Source: Dehalococcoidales bacterium
GTDB lineage: Bacteria > Chloroflexota > Dehalococcoidia > Dehalococcoidales > CSSed11-197
Assembly: GCA_028705415.1 (NCBI GenBank)
Contig: JAQWDO010000008.1
Location: forward strand, 1 to 20,205
DNA length: 20,205 bases
Direction: 5' to 3'
The notes under the pieces were generated by a model that ran no database searches, was not told the origin of the DNA, and saw only the letters and a program-made list of their open reading frames with translations. The position numbers were made by a program, and so were the translations under genes. This document shows positions 7,527 to 14,614 of this stretch, piece after piece (within the stretch, counting starts at the first letter, position 1; the number at the start of each line of letters is the position of its first letter).

Positions 7527-7937
7527 TTGAAAGTATCACGAAAAATAGTCCTGCATTTTCCTGCACGGTTGGTGGAAGAACCCATCGCCTACAGGCTGGT
7601 CAAAGATTATAACCTGCAGTTCAATATCCTGAAGGCTTCCATAATACCCGATTCGGAAGGGTTTGTGGTTCTTGAACTCTCAGGCAGCCAGGAAGACTAT
7701 GACCGCGGTATTCGTTTTCTGGCAAAAACAGGTGTTAAAATCGAGGCATTAAGCCAGAATGTTGTCAGAAATGAAGATAAGTGCACCCATTGCGGAGCTT
7801 GTTTAACCATATGTCCTACCGGAGCTTTCGAAGTAGACCCCATAACCCGCGAGGTGCTTTTTGTTCATGACCGCTGCATCGCCTGTGCCAATTGTATAAA
7901 GGCTTGCCCTCCCAGAGCAATGGAATTACATTTTTGA
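7527..7937 (+). CDS. NIL-domain 2[4Fe-4S] ferredoxin (homocysteine pathway partner)
   Basis: Likely electron or sulfur-relay partner of the preceding protein, as for MA1822 in Methanosarcina. The 136-residue protein has an N-terminal NIL domain (about 1-75), with KIVLHFPARLVEEPIAYRLV and a ligand-binding-like FNILKASI. Two complete four-cysteine clusters follow: Cys86, 89, 92 and 96, then Cys117, 120, 123 and 127. In methionine importers the NIL domain is fused to the ATPase MetN; here it is fused to ferredoxin, the arrangement typical of the homocysteine pathway. The start is TTG, because no ATG or GTG lies near the conserved N-terminus. An AAAGG stands about 12 bases upstream. It abuts the next gene with no gap. 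Confidence 0.88.
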   Translation: MKVSRKIVLHFPARLVEEPIAYRLVKDYNLQFNILKASIIPDSEGFVVLELSGSQEDYDRGIRFLAKTGVKIEALSQNVVRNEDKCTHCGACLTICPTGAFEVDPITREVLFVHDRCIACANCIKACPPRAMELHF

Positions 7938-8672
7938 ATGCTTGAAAACAGGTATTACCGCGGCTGGGTAACCGGCCATGAACTAACCGGCTTCGAGGTA
8001 AAATGCGGTGAATCCGACCTCATGATACTGGCTGATTCCAATCTTCAAAAACAGGCATTCGTTTGTGCGTCATATTACTACAATACAATCAGGGAATATA
8101 TAAACGACAATCCAGATTTTGTAAATTCTCTGTCACCACTGCCTTTAGATAAAAATGCATCATCAATAATCCGTTCCATGTATGAAGCCAGTGAAACAGC
8201 CGGCGTAGGCCCTATGGCAGCTGTTGCCGGCGCCATTGCCGAATATACAGGAATGGATCTACTTCATCTGAGCAAAGAAATAATTGTGGAGAACGGGGGT
8301 GACATTTTTATAAAAACCTCCCGCAGACGCAATATCGCCATATATGCTGGAAATTCGCCGCTTTCCGGTAAAATCGGCCTGGTTATTCCAGAGTATTCAT
8401 CCATACGAGGAATATGTACTTCTTGCGGCACATTCGGCCATTCCCTCAGCTTTGGCAAAGCGGATGCCGCAGTTGCAATCAGCGGGTCTGCCGTTCTGGC
8501 TGACGCTGCTGCTACGGCTATCGGAAACACTGTAAAAAATCCGGAGGACATCAATGCAGGCCTTGAGCATGCCCAATCGATTCGCGGTATTGACGGCGCA
8601 GTTATTATCGCAGGATCAAAAATAGGGGCCTGGGGAAAAATTGAGCTTGTCGACCTTGATCAAAACGGCTGA
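7938..8672 (+). CDS. UPF0280 / COG2122 ApbE-like protein (homocysteine pathway accessory)
   Basis: Third member of the homocysteine set; the Methanosarcina homologue MA1715 also contributes to the pathway, in a role still poorly defined. The 244-residue protein has the family landmarks VGPMAAVAGAIAEY (90-103), ENGGDIF (118-124) and a glycine/serine-rich core. That core reads ICTSCGTFGHSLSFGKADAAV (159-179) and continues into VLADAAATAIGN. The fold is related to the FMN transferase ApbE, but I see no evidence of flavin transfer activity. Cys160 and Cys163 in the TSCG core are worth noting in a sulfur pathway. The ATG begins on the base after the upstream TGA, so translation is almost certainly coupled. 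The end of this gene contains the -35 box of the rpe promoter. Confidence 0.87.
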   Translation: MLENRYYRGWVTGHELTGFEVKCGESDLMILADSNLQKQAFVCASYYYNTIREYINDNPDFVNSLSPLPLDKNASSIIRSMYEASETAGVGPMAAVAGAIAEYTGMDLLHLSKEIIVENGGDIFIKTSRRRNIAIYAGNSPLSGKIGLVIPEYSSIRGICTSCGTFGHSLSFGKADAAVAISGSAVLADAAATAIGNTVKNPEDINAGLEHAQSIRGIDGAVIIAGSKIGAWGKIELVDLDQNG

Positions 8673-8684
8673 TCCAATTATAAT
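8656..8684 (+). promoter_or_regulatory. rpe promoter overlapping the end of the UPF0280 gene, predicted near-leaderless
   Basis: TTGATC (8656-8661), 17-base spacer, perfect TATAAT (8679-8684). Nine bases separate the -10 box from the rpe ATG at 8694, so the leader would be 0-3 bases. No ribosome binding site precedes the ATG. Confidence 0.65.
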
Positions 8685-8693
8685 TTCCTGTCT

Positions 8694-9338
8694 ATGATAA
8701 ATAAATTAAAAATCGTACCCGCATTGCTTACAGATAATTGTGATACCCTTGTTTCAATGATCGCTCAGGCCAAATCATTTGTTGACTGGGTTCAGATAGA
8801 TCTGATGGACGGGCGCTTCGTACCCTCTCACAGTATAACCCCCGAAGAACTGGAAGCCCTGCAGCCGGAGATCAACTGGGAAGCCCACTTAATGGCTGAA
8901 AAACCGGAAAGGATCCTTAGCCACATTAAAAACGCCGGAGCAAGAAGAGCAATTTTCCATTACGAAGCTACCAGTAATCATGAATATGTTATTGATAAAG
9001 CCAGAGATCTTCAACTTGAAATTGGAATAGCCTTAAACCCGTCGACTCCTGCAGCAGCATTACGAAATTTGGCAAGCAGTATTGATTGTGTGTTGTTTAT
9101 GACAGTAAATCCCGGGTTTTATGGCGCAAAATTCATCCCGGAAGTACTGGATAAAGTGCAAAGTTTTCGGCGGGAGTACAGTTCAATCGATATCGGCATA
9201 GATGGCGGAATTAAAAAAGACAATATTAGAAAAATCAGCGCCACCGGGGCTGACTCTGCTTGCGTAGGAAGTGCAATATTTCTAAGCGGCAATCCAGCTG
9301 ACAGTTATCACAATCTGTTAAAAATAGCCAATTCCTGA
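8694..9338 (+). CDS. rpe: Divergent ribulose-phosphate 3-epimerase family protein
   Basis: Expected to interconvert ribulose 5-phosphate and xylulose 5-phosphate in the non-oxidative pentose phosphate pathway. The 214-residue TIM barrel keeps IDLMDGRFVP (35-44), AHLMAEKPERI (64-74), FHYEAT (88-93), GIALNPSTP (111-119) and IDGGIKKDNI (169-178). Two conserved active-site positions differ. The strand that normally reads H-x-D-x-MD has Gln34 where the first metal-binding histidine should be, while Asp36, His65 and Asp170 are kept. The N-terminal Pro-Ser of the family is Pro-Ala (Ala10). The phosphate loop NPGFGG reads NPGFYG. The neighbouring convergent transketolase uses the same substrates and supports the assignment. 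A changed metal or a related epimerase function is possible, so the symbol is provisional. Confidence 0.75.
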   Translation: MINKLKIVPALLTDNCDTLVSMIAQAKSFVDWVQIDLMDGRFVPSHSITPEELEALQPEINWEAHLMAEKPERILSHIKNAGARRAIFHYEATSNHEYVIDKARDLQLEIGIALNPSTPAAALRNLASSIDCVLFMTVNPGFYGAKFIPEVLDKVQSFRREYSSIDIGIDGGIKKDNIRKISATGADSACVGSAIFLSGNPADSYHNLLKIANS

Positions 9339-9340
9339 CA

Positions 9341-11341
9341 CTATCGCCCAAGAAGCCTCAAAGCCTCATCAACAATTCTTTCCACTGTCAGACCAAGGTA
9401 TCCGTATGCCATTTGCCAGGGCGCCGAAACCCCAAACCGGTCAACCCCGATTGCCAGGCCATCTTCGCCAATGTATCTTTGCCAGCCGGTAGTGCGGCCA
9501 GCTTCGACAGATATTCTTGCCTTGACTTCAGGCGGTAGAATCATCTGTCTGTAACTTTTTTCCTGCTCATCGAATAATTCCCATGAAGGCATGGATACAA
9601 CCCTTGCATTCACACCTTTCTCCTTCAGGTTGATACCGGCAGATATGGCCAGCTGTACTTCGGAGCCGGTAGCTATAATGATAATTTCAGGCTTTAGCCC
9701 CCATTCCCGGACAATATATGCTCCCCTTGCCACCAAATCTATATCGAATTGCCCACTCCGTTCAATCAAAGGCAGCTTTTGCCGGGTAAGGACTATTGCA
9801 GTGGGGCTATGCCTTCTGTTCATGGCTATTTTCCATGCGCCAACAGTCTCAGCCGCATCTGCAGGGCGCAGGGTTACAAGCCCGGGAACCAGCCTTAAGC
9901 CCATTATCTGTTCAACCGGTTGATGAGTTGGCCCATCTTCACCCAGTCCGATAGAATCATGAGTAAAGAGAAAAACAACTCCAAGGCCCATCATCGCAGC
10001 CAGCCTCACCGGAGGGCGCATATAATCGTAAAAGATCAGAAACGTCGCGGTATACGGAATTATTCCGCCATGAAGGCTGATACCATTGGCAACCGCCCCC
10101 ATTGAATGTTCACGCACACCAAAATGTATATTGTTTCCCGCATAATCCTGCGGACCAAAATGTCCTTTTTCAGTTAGAATAGTTTTTGTAGATGGCGCAA
10201 GATCTGCCGATCCTCCTGCCAGATTCCGTATATTTTTAGCGATTTCATTAAGAACTACCCCGGAAACCTCTCGGGTTGCCACAGGCTTTGTGATACCTTC
10301 CAGCAAACTGCCCATGCCCTGATCCCAACCACCTGGAAGCCTGCCTTCAAGCGCCAAATCAAATTGATCGGCTTCTTCCGGAAAAACTGCCTTGTATTGT
10401 TCGTACTTTTTGCACCAGGCACTGTAAGCCTGTTTACCACGGTCAGTGCTTTTCTTGAAATGAGAAGCCGCTTCCCCGGGTACAACAAACGGGGGATAAC
10501 CCCAATTTAAATTGTTTCTGGTTAATTCTGCTTCATCAGCTCCGAGCGGCTCTCCATGTGCTGAGGCCTTACCGCATTTGTTCGGGCTGCCATATCCAAT
10601 ACAAGTCTTGCATATGATAATAGCGGGCCGGTCCGTTTCCTGTTTTGCTGTATTTAATGCTGTATCGATTTGCTCAATATCATTTCCATCAACAGGGCCG
10701 ATTACCCTCCAGCCATATGCGCTGAACCTTGCTCCAACATCCTCGGTAAATGTCTTATCTGTAGATCCTTCAATGCTGATTTCGTTATCATCATATATGC
10801 ATATTAATTTCCCGAGAGCCAAAGCTCCCGCCAATGATGCAGCTTCAGAGCACACCCCTTCCATCATATCGCCGTCGGAGGCCAGCACCCAGGTGTAATG
10901 GTTTATAATTTCATGTCCGGGTTGGTTATAATGGCCTGCCAGCCATTTCTCCGCCAGTGCCATACCGACTGCGTTGGCAAAACCTTGTCCCAGAGGCCCG
11001 GTAGTGGTTTCGATTCCACTTTCAACATCACGCTCAGGGTGCCCTGGTGTTTTACTGCCAAGCTGCCGGAATTTTTTAAGCTCTTCAACTGGCATGTTAT
11101 ATCCATAAACATGTAACAGTGCATAGAGGAGGGCTGATGCATGCCCGGCAGATAGAACAAAACGGTCCCTGTCGGGCCATCCGGGATTGGAAGAGTCATA
11201 CCTGAGGTGTTTTTGCCACAGGGTATAGGCAACAGGAGCCATCCCCATCGGAGCACCAGGATGCCCGGACTTTGCCTTTTCTACCATATCGATGGAAAGG
11301 AAGCGAAGAGTATTAATACAAATTTTTTCAATATTTTTCAT
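9341..11341 (-). CDS. tkt: Transketolase
   Basis: Thiamine-diphosphate enzyme that moves two-carbon units between ketose and aldose phosphates. The 666-residue full-length protein has SGHPGAPMGMAPVAYTLW (25-42) and SAGHASALLYALLH (64-77). It also has TTTGPLGQG (113-121) and the cofactor-binding motif SDGDMMEG to DDN (155-186). The pyrimidine-domain landmarks GGSADLAPSTKT and FGVREHSMGAVANG follow, the latter with the catalytic glutamate. The C-terminal domain ends VERIVDEALRLLGR. Only two bases separate its stop from that of rpe, with no terminator between. The ATG is preceded by a promoter whose -10 box is ten bases away, so a near-leaderless mRNA is predicted. It is a single intact polypeptide, not the split N/C form seen in many anaerobes and archaea. 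Confidence 0.95.
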   Translation of the reverse strand: MKNIEKICINTLRFLSIDMVEKAKSGHPGAPMGMAPVAYTLWQKHLRYDSSNPGWPDRDRFVLSAGHASALLYALLHVYGYNMPVEELKKFRQLGSKTPGHPERDVESGIETTTGPLGQGFANAVGMALAEKWLAGHYNQPGHEIINHYTWVLASDGDMMEGVCSEAASLAGALALGKLICIYDDNEISIEGSTDKTFTEDVGARFSAYGWRVIGPVDGNDIEQIDTALNTAKQETDRPAIIICKTCIGYGSPNKCGKASAHGEPLGADEAELTRNNLNWGYPPFVVPGEAASHFKKSTDRGKQAYSAWCKKYEQYKAVFPEEADQFDLALEGRLPGGWDQGMGSLLEGITKPVATREVSGVVLNEIAKNIRNLAGGSADLAPSTKTILTEKGHFGPQDYAGNNIHFGVREHSMGAVANGISLHGGIIPYTATFLIFYDYMRPPVRLAAMMGLGVVFLFTHDSIGLGEDGPTHQPVEQIMGLRLVPGLVTLRPADAAETVGAWKIAMNRRHSPTAIVLTRQKLPLIERSGQFDIDLVARGAYIVREWGLKPEIIIIATGSEVQLAISAGINLKEKGVNARVVSMPSWELFDEQEKSYRQMILPPEVKARISVEAGRTTGWQRYIGEDGLAIGVDRFGVSAPWQMAYGYLGLTVERIVDEALRLLGR

Positions 11342-11351
11342 AAACCCTGCA

Positions 11352-11381
11352 ATTCTAGCCTACATCACGTCTTCATTTCAA
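11352..11381 (-). promoter_or_regulatory. tkt promoter, predicted near-leaderless
   Basis: On the minus strand TTGAAA (11376-11381), 18-base spacer, TAGAAT (11352-11357). Ten bases lie between the -10 box and the ATG at 11341, so the leader is about 2-4 bases. Confidence 0.5.
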
Positions 11382-11486
11382 ATGCTTCAAACTCTGGATT
11401 TGACCCACAATTTTTTTCCAAATTCCATGTCAGCCTTTCAAACATCTTAAATATTATCTCTGGTGTATTTTCAAAAGGCTATGTAA

Positions 11487-11515
11487 TTGACAACCACATA
11501 TTCCCCTTGTAAGAT
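11487..11515 (+). promoter_or_regulatory. Promoter of the ModE-type regulator
   Basis: Consensus TTGACA (11487-11492), 17-base spacer, TAAGAT (11510-11515). Predicted start near 11522, with a short leader of about 18 bases that contains AAAGG just before the ATG at 11540. Confidence 0.6.
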
Positions 11516-11539
11516 AACCTCGGGAGAATAAAGGCTACA

Positions 11540-11929
11540 ATGGCAGAAGTTAAAAGCAGAAAAACTAACCGTAAACCTTCACAAACCGGCTGCCAGCCTC
11601 AATCCGGCTATACCGTACAGGCAAGCGTATGGATTGAAAAAAATGGGCAGTTATACCTGGGCGGCGGCCGCATAATACTACTTGAGAACATACATAAACT
11701 CGGCTCAATTTCGGCCGCTGCCCGCTCGATGGGTCTCGGCTACAGAAATGCCTGGCTTTGGATTGATTCAATGAACCAGCTGGCTCCGTCACCCCTGGTG
11801 ATCAAGGTTAAGGGAGGGCCGGGGGGTGGCTATGCCCAGTTAACCGAAGAAGGCCATAAAGCCCTCAAAAGTTATAAGAAGCTTCGCAAGAAAATGGAGG
11901 CAACCCTGGAATCCCTCCAGCCCGAATAA
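11540..11929 (+). CDS. ModE-type winged-helix molybdate regulator, DNA-binding domain only
   Basis: Probable molybdate-responsive or molybdenum-related transcription regulator. The 129-residue protein matches the ModE N-terminal domain: GGGRIILLENIHKLGSISAAARSMGLGYRNAW (41-72) is the helix-turn-helix. GGPGGGYAQLTEEGHKALKSYKKL (92-115) is the wing and the dimer helix. A basic tail of about 20 residues precedes it. The C-terminal molbindin (TOBE) domains that sense molybdate in E. coli ModE are absent, so sensing must be indirect or done elsewhere. It is convergent with modC with a 3-base gap, so its link to modABC is strong. A ModE-like inverted repeat lies on the modA promoter. Whether it represses or activates cannot be read from sequence. 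Confidence 0.85.
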   Translation: MAEVKSRKTNRKPSQTGCQPQSGYTVQASVWIEKNGQLYLGGGRIILLENIHKLGSISAAARSMGLGYRNAWLWIDSMNQLAPSPLVIKVKGGPGGGYAQLTEEGHKALKSYKKLRKKMEATLESLQPE

Positions 11930-11932
11930 ACA

Positions 11933-13012
11933 CTATCGGTCAAAAACCACCAAACGCTCAGGGGGGAAATACAAGAGGCAGGAACAACCTTCTGCTGCTG
12001 TAATTTTTGAGCATCTCCGCAAATCTACCTCAAGGTTGTACTTCTTATCTGTGTCGGATGAAGCATTGAAGCGCCCGTGGATGGACGTTACTCCGTCAAC
12101 CAGTTGGCACGTTTGGCAGCAAATTGTGTTCTCCCCGTCTTCGACTGCAAGCTCTACATATTCAGGCCGGATACCAACAAATACGGGCTGGTTAACAACA
12201 AGATGGTTACAGTTATGATTGTCTATTTGTAATGGCCTTTCAAGTTCAGGCACCGCAACCTTAACGTTTTCACCATCAATACTGAGAACATAACCTTCCA
12301 TCAGATTCTTGATGCCGGTCAATTTGGCTACGGTCTGGTTAGCAGGCCGGGTTACCACATTGTTCTTGTAATCGCATTGAGCCAGGTGGCCGGCATCAAA
12401 CACTGCCAGCCGGGTGCTGAGTTTGTACCCCTGTGCAAGATCATGTGTAACGAACAGGAAGTCTTTTTTATACAATTGCTGAATTCCAATCAGTTCGTAT
12501 TCAAGCCTTTCCCGCTGGGGCGTATCCAGGGCAGAAAAAGGTTCATCCAACAGCAAGGCATCCGGAGCCGGTGCGATTGCTCTTGCCAGCGCTACGCGCT
12601 GCTGCTGACCAGAAGATATTTCTCTGGGGTAACGTTTTCCCAAATCAGGTATGTGCATTAAATCCAATAATTCCTGTACGTAGCCGCTGATCGCCTCACG
12701 GGACTGGTTTCTTATACCATAAGCGATATTTTCGTTCACAGTCAGGTGAGGAAATAGTGCATAGTTTTGAAAAACAAAACCGATATTTCGCTGTTGCGCC
12801 GAAAGACAGATCCGTTTTTCGGAATCATAAAGCAACCGCCCATTAAGCCTGATAGAGCCAGAATCCGGCCGTATAAGCCCGGCAATGCAAAACAGGGTAA
12901 CCGTTTTGCCAGAGCCGGAAGGGCCGAGAATTGAGAGAATTTCCTTATCTACATCAAAATTAACATCCAGTATAAAACTGCCAATCTTCTTTTTTATATT
13001 CACTTCAAGCAT
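11933..13012 (-). CDS. modC: Molybdate ABC transporter ATP-binding protein
   Basis: Cytoplasmic ATPase that drives molybdate (or tungstate) import through ModB. The 359-residue protein has Walker A GPSGSGKT (30-37) and a Q-loop VFQNYALFPHL (80-90). The signature region ISSGQQQR (132-139), Walker B LLLDEP (153-158) and the switch histidine in FVTHD (187-191) follow. The C-terminal part (about 235-359) is a TOBE-like regulatory domain starting NLMEGYVL. Two oddities stand out. The signature reads S-S-G-Q instead of S-G-G-Q. The C-terminal domain is also rich in cysteine: Cys268, 298, 299, 302, 334, 343 and 345. It is third in the modABC operon, 34 bases after modB. No strong ribosome binding site precedes the ATG. 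Confidence 0.9.
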   Translation of the reverse strand: MLEVNIKKKIGSFILDVNFDVDKEILSILGPSGSGKTVTLFCIAGLIRPDSGSIRLNGRLLYDSEKRICLSAQQRNIGFVFQNYALFPHLTVNENIAYGIRNQSREAISGYVQELLDLMHIPDLGKRYPREISSGQQQRVALARAIAPAPDALLLDEPFSALDTPQRERLEYELIGIQQLYKKDFLFVTHDLAQGYKLSTRLAVFDAGHLAQCDYKNNVVTRPANQTVAKLTGIKNLMEGYVLSIDGENVKVAVPELERPLQIDNHNCNHLVVNQPVFVGIRPEYVELAVEDGENTICCQTCQLVDGVTSIHGRFNASSDTDKKYNLEVDLRRCSKITAAEGCSCLLYFPPERLVVFDR

Positions 13013-13046
13013 TGTTTATTCTCAAATCAACAAGCAATATTCTCAT

Positions 13047-13739
13047 TCATAAAGTTTCTGGTGGTATAGTTATCGTTCGCCTGGCCTTGCCCTTCCAGTA
13101 AGCCAGTGCCATCAGAGATGAAAAAGATATCACCAGCACAATAGCCACCAGAATCATAGCCTGGTCCATGTGGCCGGCCTGGATATTGAAATATATTGCT
13201 ACGGGGATAGTCGCTGTTTTTCCGGGGATATTACCGGCCAGCATCAAAGTAGCACCAAATTCCCCAAGTGAGCGGGCGAATGCCAGAATGGTTGCCGAAA
13301 CAATTGCCGGCCATGCCAGAGGCATGGTCACCGTCCAGAATATTTTCCATTCACTTGCCCCAAGAGTTCGGGCTGCATTTTCTATGTTTACGTCTACCTG
13401 CTCGAACCCTCCACGGCTGGTCATGTACATCAGGGGGAAAGACATTATTACTGCTGCCACAACTGTAGCCGGCCAGGAAAATACAATAGAAGTATTGAAT
13501 ATATTTAACAGCGCACCGAGCGGTCCGTTTTTGCCGAATAAAACCAGCAAGCCAAAACCAACCACGGTTGGCGGCAGCACTATAGGCAAAATGAACAACC
13601 CGTCGATAAGGTTTCTGAATTTGCCAGAATATCTCGCCATCCAGCGAGCTGCCGCAATTCCCAGAAAAAATGTTATAAAGGTGGTAGCCAGAACCGTTTT
13701 CAGGGAAATCAATAATGGCGATAAATATGATTCTGCCAT
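13047..13739 (-). CDS. modB: Molybdate ABC transporter permease
   Basis: Inner-membrane channel subunit of the molybdate importer. The 230-residue protein has about five to six hydrophobic segments. Its coupling loop reads ENAARTLGASEWKIFWTVTMPLAWPAI, the EAA motif that docks on ModC, and continues with the permease landmark FARSLGEFGATLMLAG. The length is normal for ModB. It lies between modA (20-base gap) and modC (34-base gap) on the same strand, so one operon is expected. The N-terminal LISLKTVLATTFITFFLG and the LPIVLPPTVVGFGLL segment are typical of ModB and argue against other anion permeases such as CysT, though tungstate specificity cannot be excluded. Confidence 0.92.
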   Translation of the reverse strand: MAESYLSPLLISLKTVLATTFITFFLGIAAARWMARYSGKFRNLIDGLFILPIVLPPTVVGFGLLVLFGKNGPLGALLNIFNTSIVFSWPATVVAAVIMSFPLMYMTSRGGFEQVDVNIENAARTLGASEWKIFWTVTMPLAWPAIVSATILAFARSLGEFGATLMLAGNIPGKTATIPVAIYFNIQAGHMDQAMILVAIVLVISFSSLMALAYWKGKARRTITIPPETL

Positions 13740-13759
13740 ACTATTCTTACAAAATAATC

Positions 13760-14539
13760 CTACCCGAGTACTGCAAATCCATATTTTTCGAAGACTGTTT
13801 TTGCTTCGGTGCTAAAAAGGAAATCAATGTACTCATGGGCAGCTTCCACATGTTTAGTGGATTTTATTATGGCCACAGGATACACAATATTGCTGTTGAT
13901 TTCATCCGGTCCATCAGCGGCAATCTTTACACGGTCGGATATCGCCGCGTCAGTAGAATAAACAATACCAGCATCAACATTGCCATTTTCTACATAACTT
14001 AATACCTGACGAACATCGCTTCCCAGTATCAGCTTGGATTGAATTTGTTCATACATGCCCAACAACACAAGTGCGTTCTTGCCGTATGTACCGGCAGGAA
14101 CAAACTCAGGATCGCCCATCGCGATTTTTTGTATAGCGTCTTTGCTCAGATCAGAAAAATCATTCAGTTGAAGCGTGCTATCGCTGGGAACAATAAGTAC
14201 AACCCGGTTATTTAACAGATCCCTGCGTGTATCTTCAATTATCAGCCCCTTGCTTTCGAGGGTGTTCATTTGCTTCGAAGCGGCAGAAATAAACACGTCT
14301 ACCAGAGCTCCCTGCTCTATTTGGGTTTGCAAAGTGCCTGATGAGGCGAAATTGGGCAATATCTTTACTCCCGGGTTGGCATCCTGGTAAATCTGGTTGA
14401 TTTCCGTCAATGCATCCGTCATACTGGCAGCCGCAGAAATATTAAGCTCGATCGATTGCGATTGGTTGCATCCGGCTAGCCCCAGAATTAATGCGGCACC
14501 TGTAACAATTGCTGTTATGATACGGGACAATTTTGTCAT
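13760..14539 (-). CDS. modA: Molybdate-binding lipoprotein
   Basis: Extracytoplasmic substrate-binding protein that hands molybdate to ModB. The 259-residue protein begins with a lipoprotein signal (MTKLSRIITA to LAGC) and the lipidated cysteine at residue 24. The mature part has the ModA hallmarks SAAASMTDALTEI, FASSGTLQTQIEQGALVDVFISAAS, VPAGTYGKNAL, and NGNVDAGIVYSTDA near the C-terminus. The ATG is preceded by AAGGGG. It is first in modABC. Its upstream region carries a weak promoter overlapped by an imperfect ModE-like repeat, and it is divergent from a LysR-type regulator. A lipid anchor rather than a free periplasmic form suits a cell without a conventional outer membrane, although lipoprotein ModA also occurs elsewhere. 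Confidence 0.93.
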   Translation of the reverse strand: MTKLSRIITAIVTGAALILGLAGCNQSQSIELNISAAASMTDALTEINQIYQDANPGVKILPNFASSGTLQTQIEQGALVDVFISAASKQMNTLESKGLIIEDTRRDLLNNRVVLIVPSDSTLQLNDFSDLSKDAIQKIAMGDPEFVPAGTYGKNALVLLGMYEQIQSKLILGSDVRQVLSYVENGNVDAGIVYSTDAAISDRVKIAADGPDEINSNIVYPVAIIKSTKHVEAAHEYIDFLFSTEAKTVFEKYGFAVLG

Positions 14540-14577
14540 TGGGCACCCCTTTTATGATTTTTAGGCTCTTTGTTAAT

Positions 14578-14601
14578 GCTATATAGTTGTAGATATATCT
14601 C
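14578..14601. promoter_or_regulatory. ModE-like operator on the modA promoter
   Basis: GCTATATA (14578-14585), 8-base spacer, TATATCTC (14594-14601). The halves match as inverted repeats at six of eight positions. Half-site length and spacing resemble the E. coli ModE operator. The site covers the predicted modA -10 box. A perfect 10-base palindrome AGATATATCT lies at 14591-14600. Confidence 0.5.
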
Positions 14602-14614
14602 TAATTGAAAACAA
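14586..14614 (-). promoter_or_regulatory. Candidate modABC promoter
   Basis: On the minus strand TTGTTT (14609-14614), 17-base spacer, TACAAC (14586-14591). Both boxes are weak matches, which would suit a regulated promoter. Confidence 0.35.

Noticed and set aside
13168..13815. 215-codon plus-strand open frame opposite modB and the end of modA
   Set aside because: It is a mirror of the strongly supported modB and modA genes, with no recognisable domain and no ribosome binding site.
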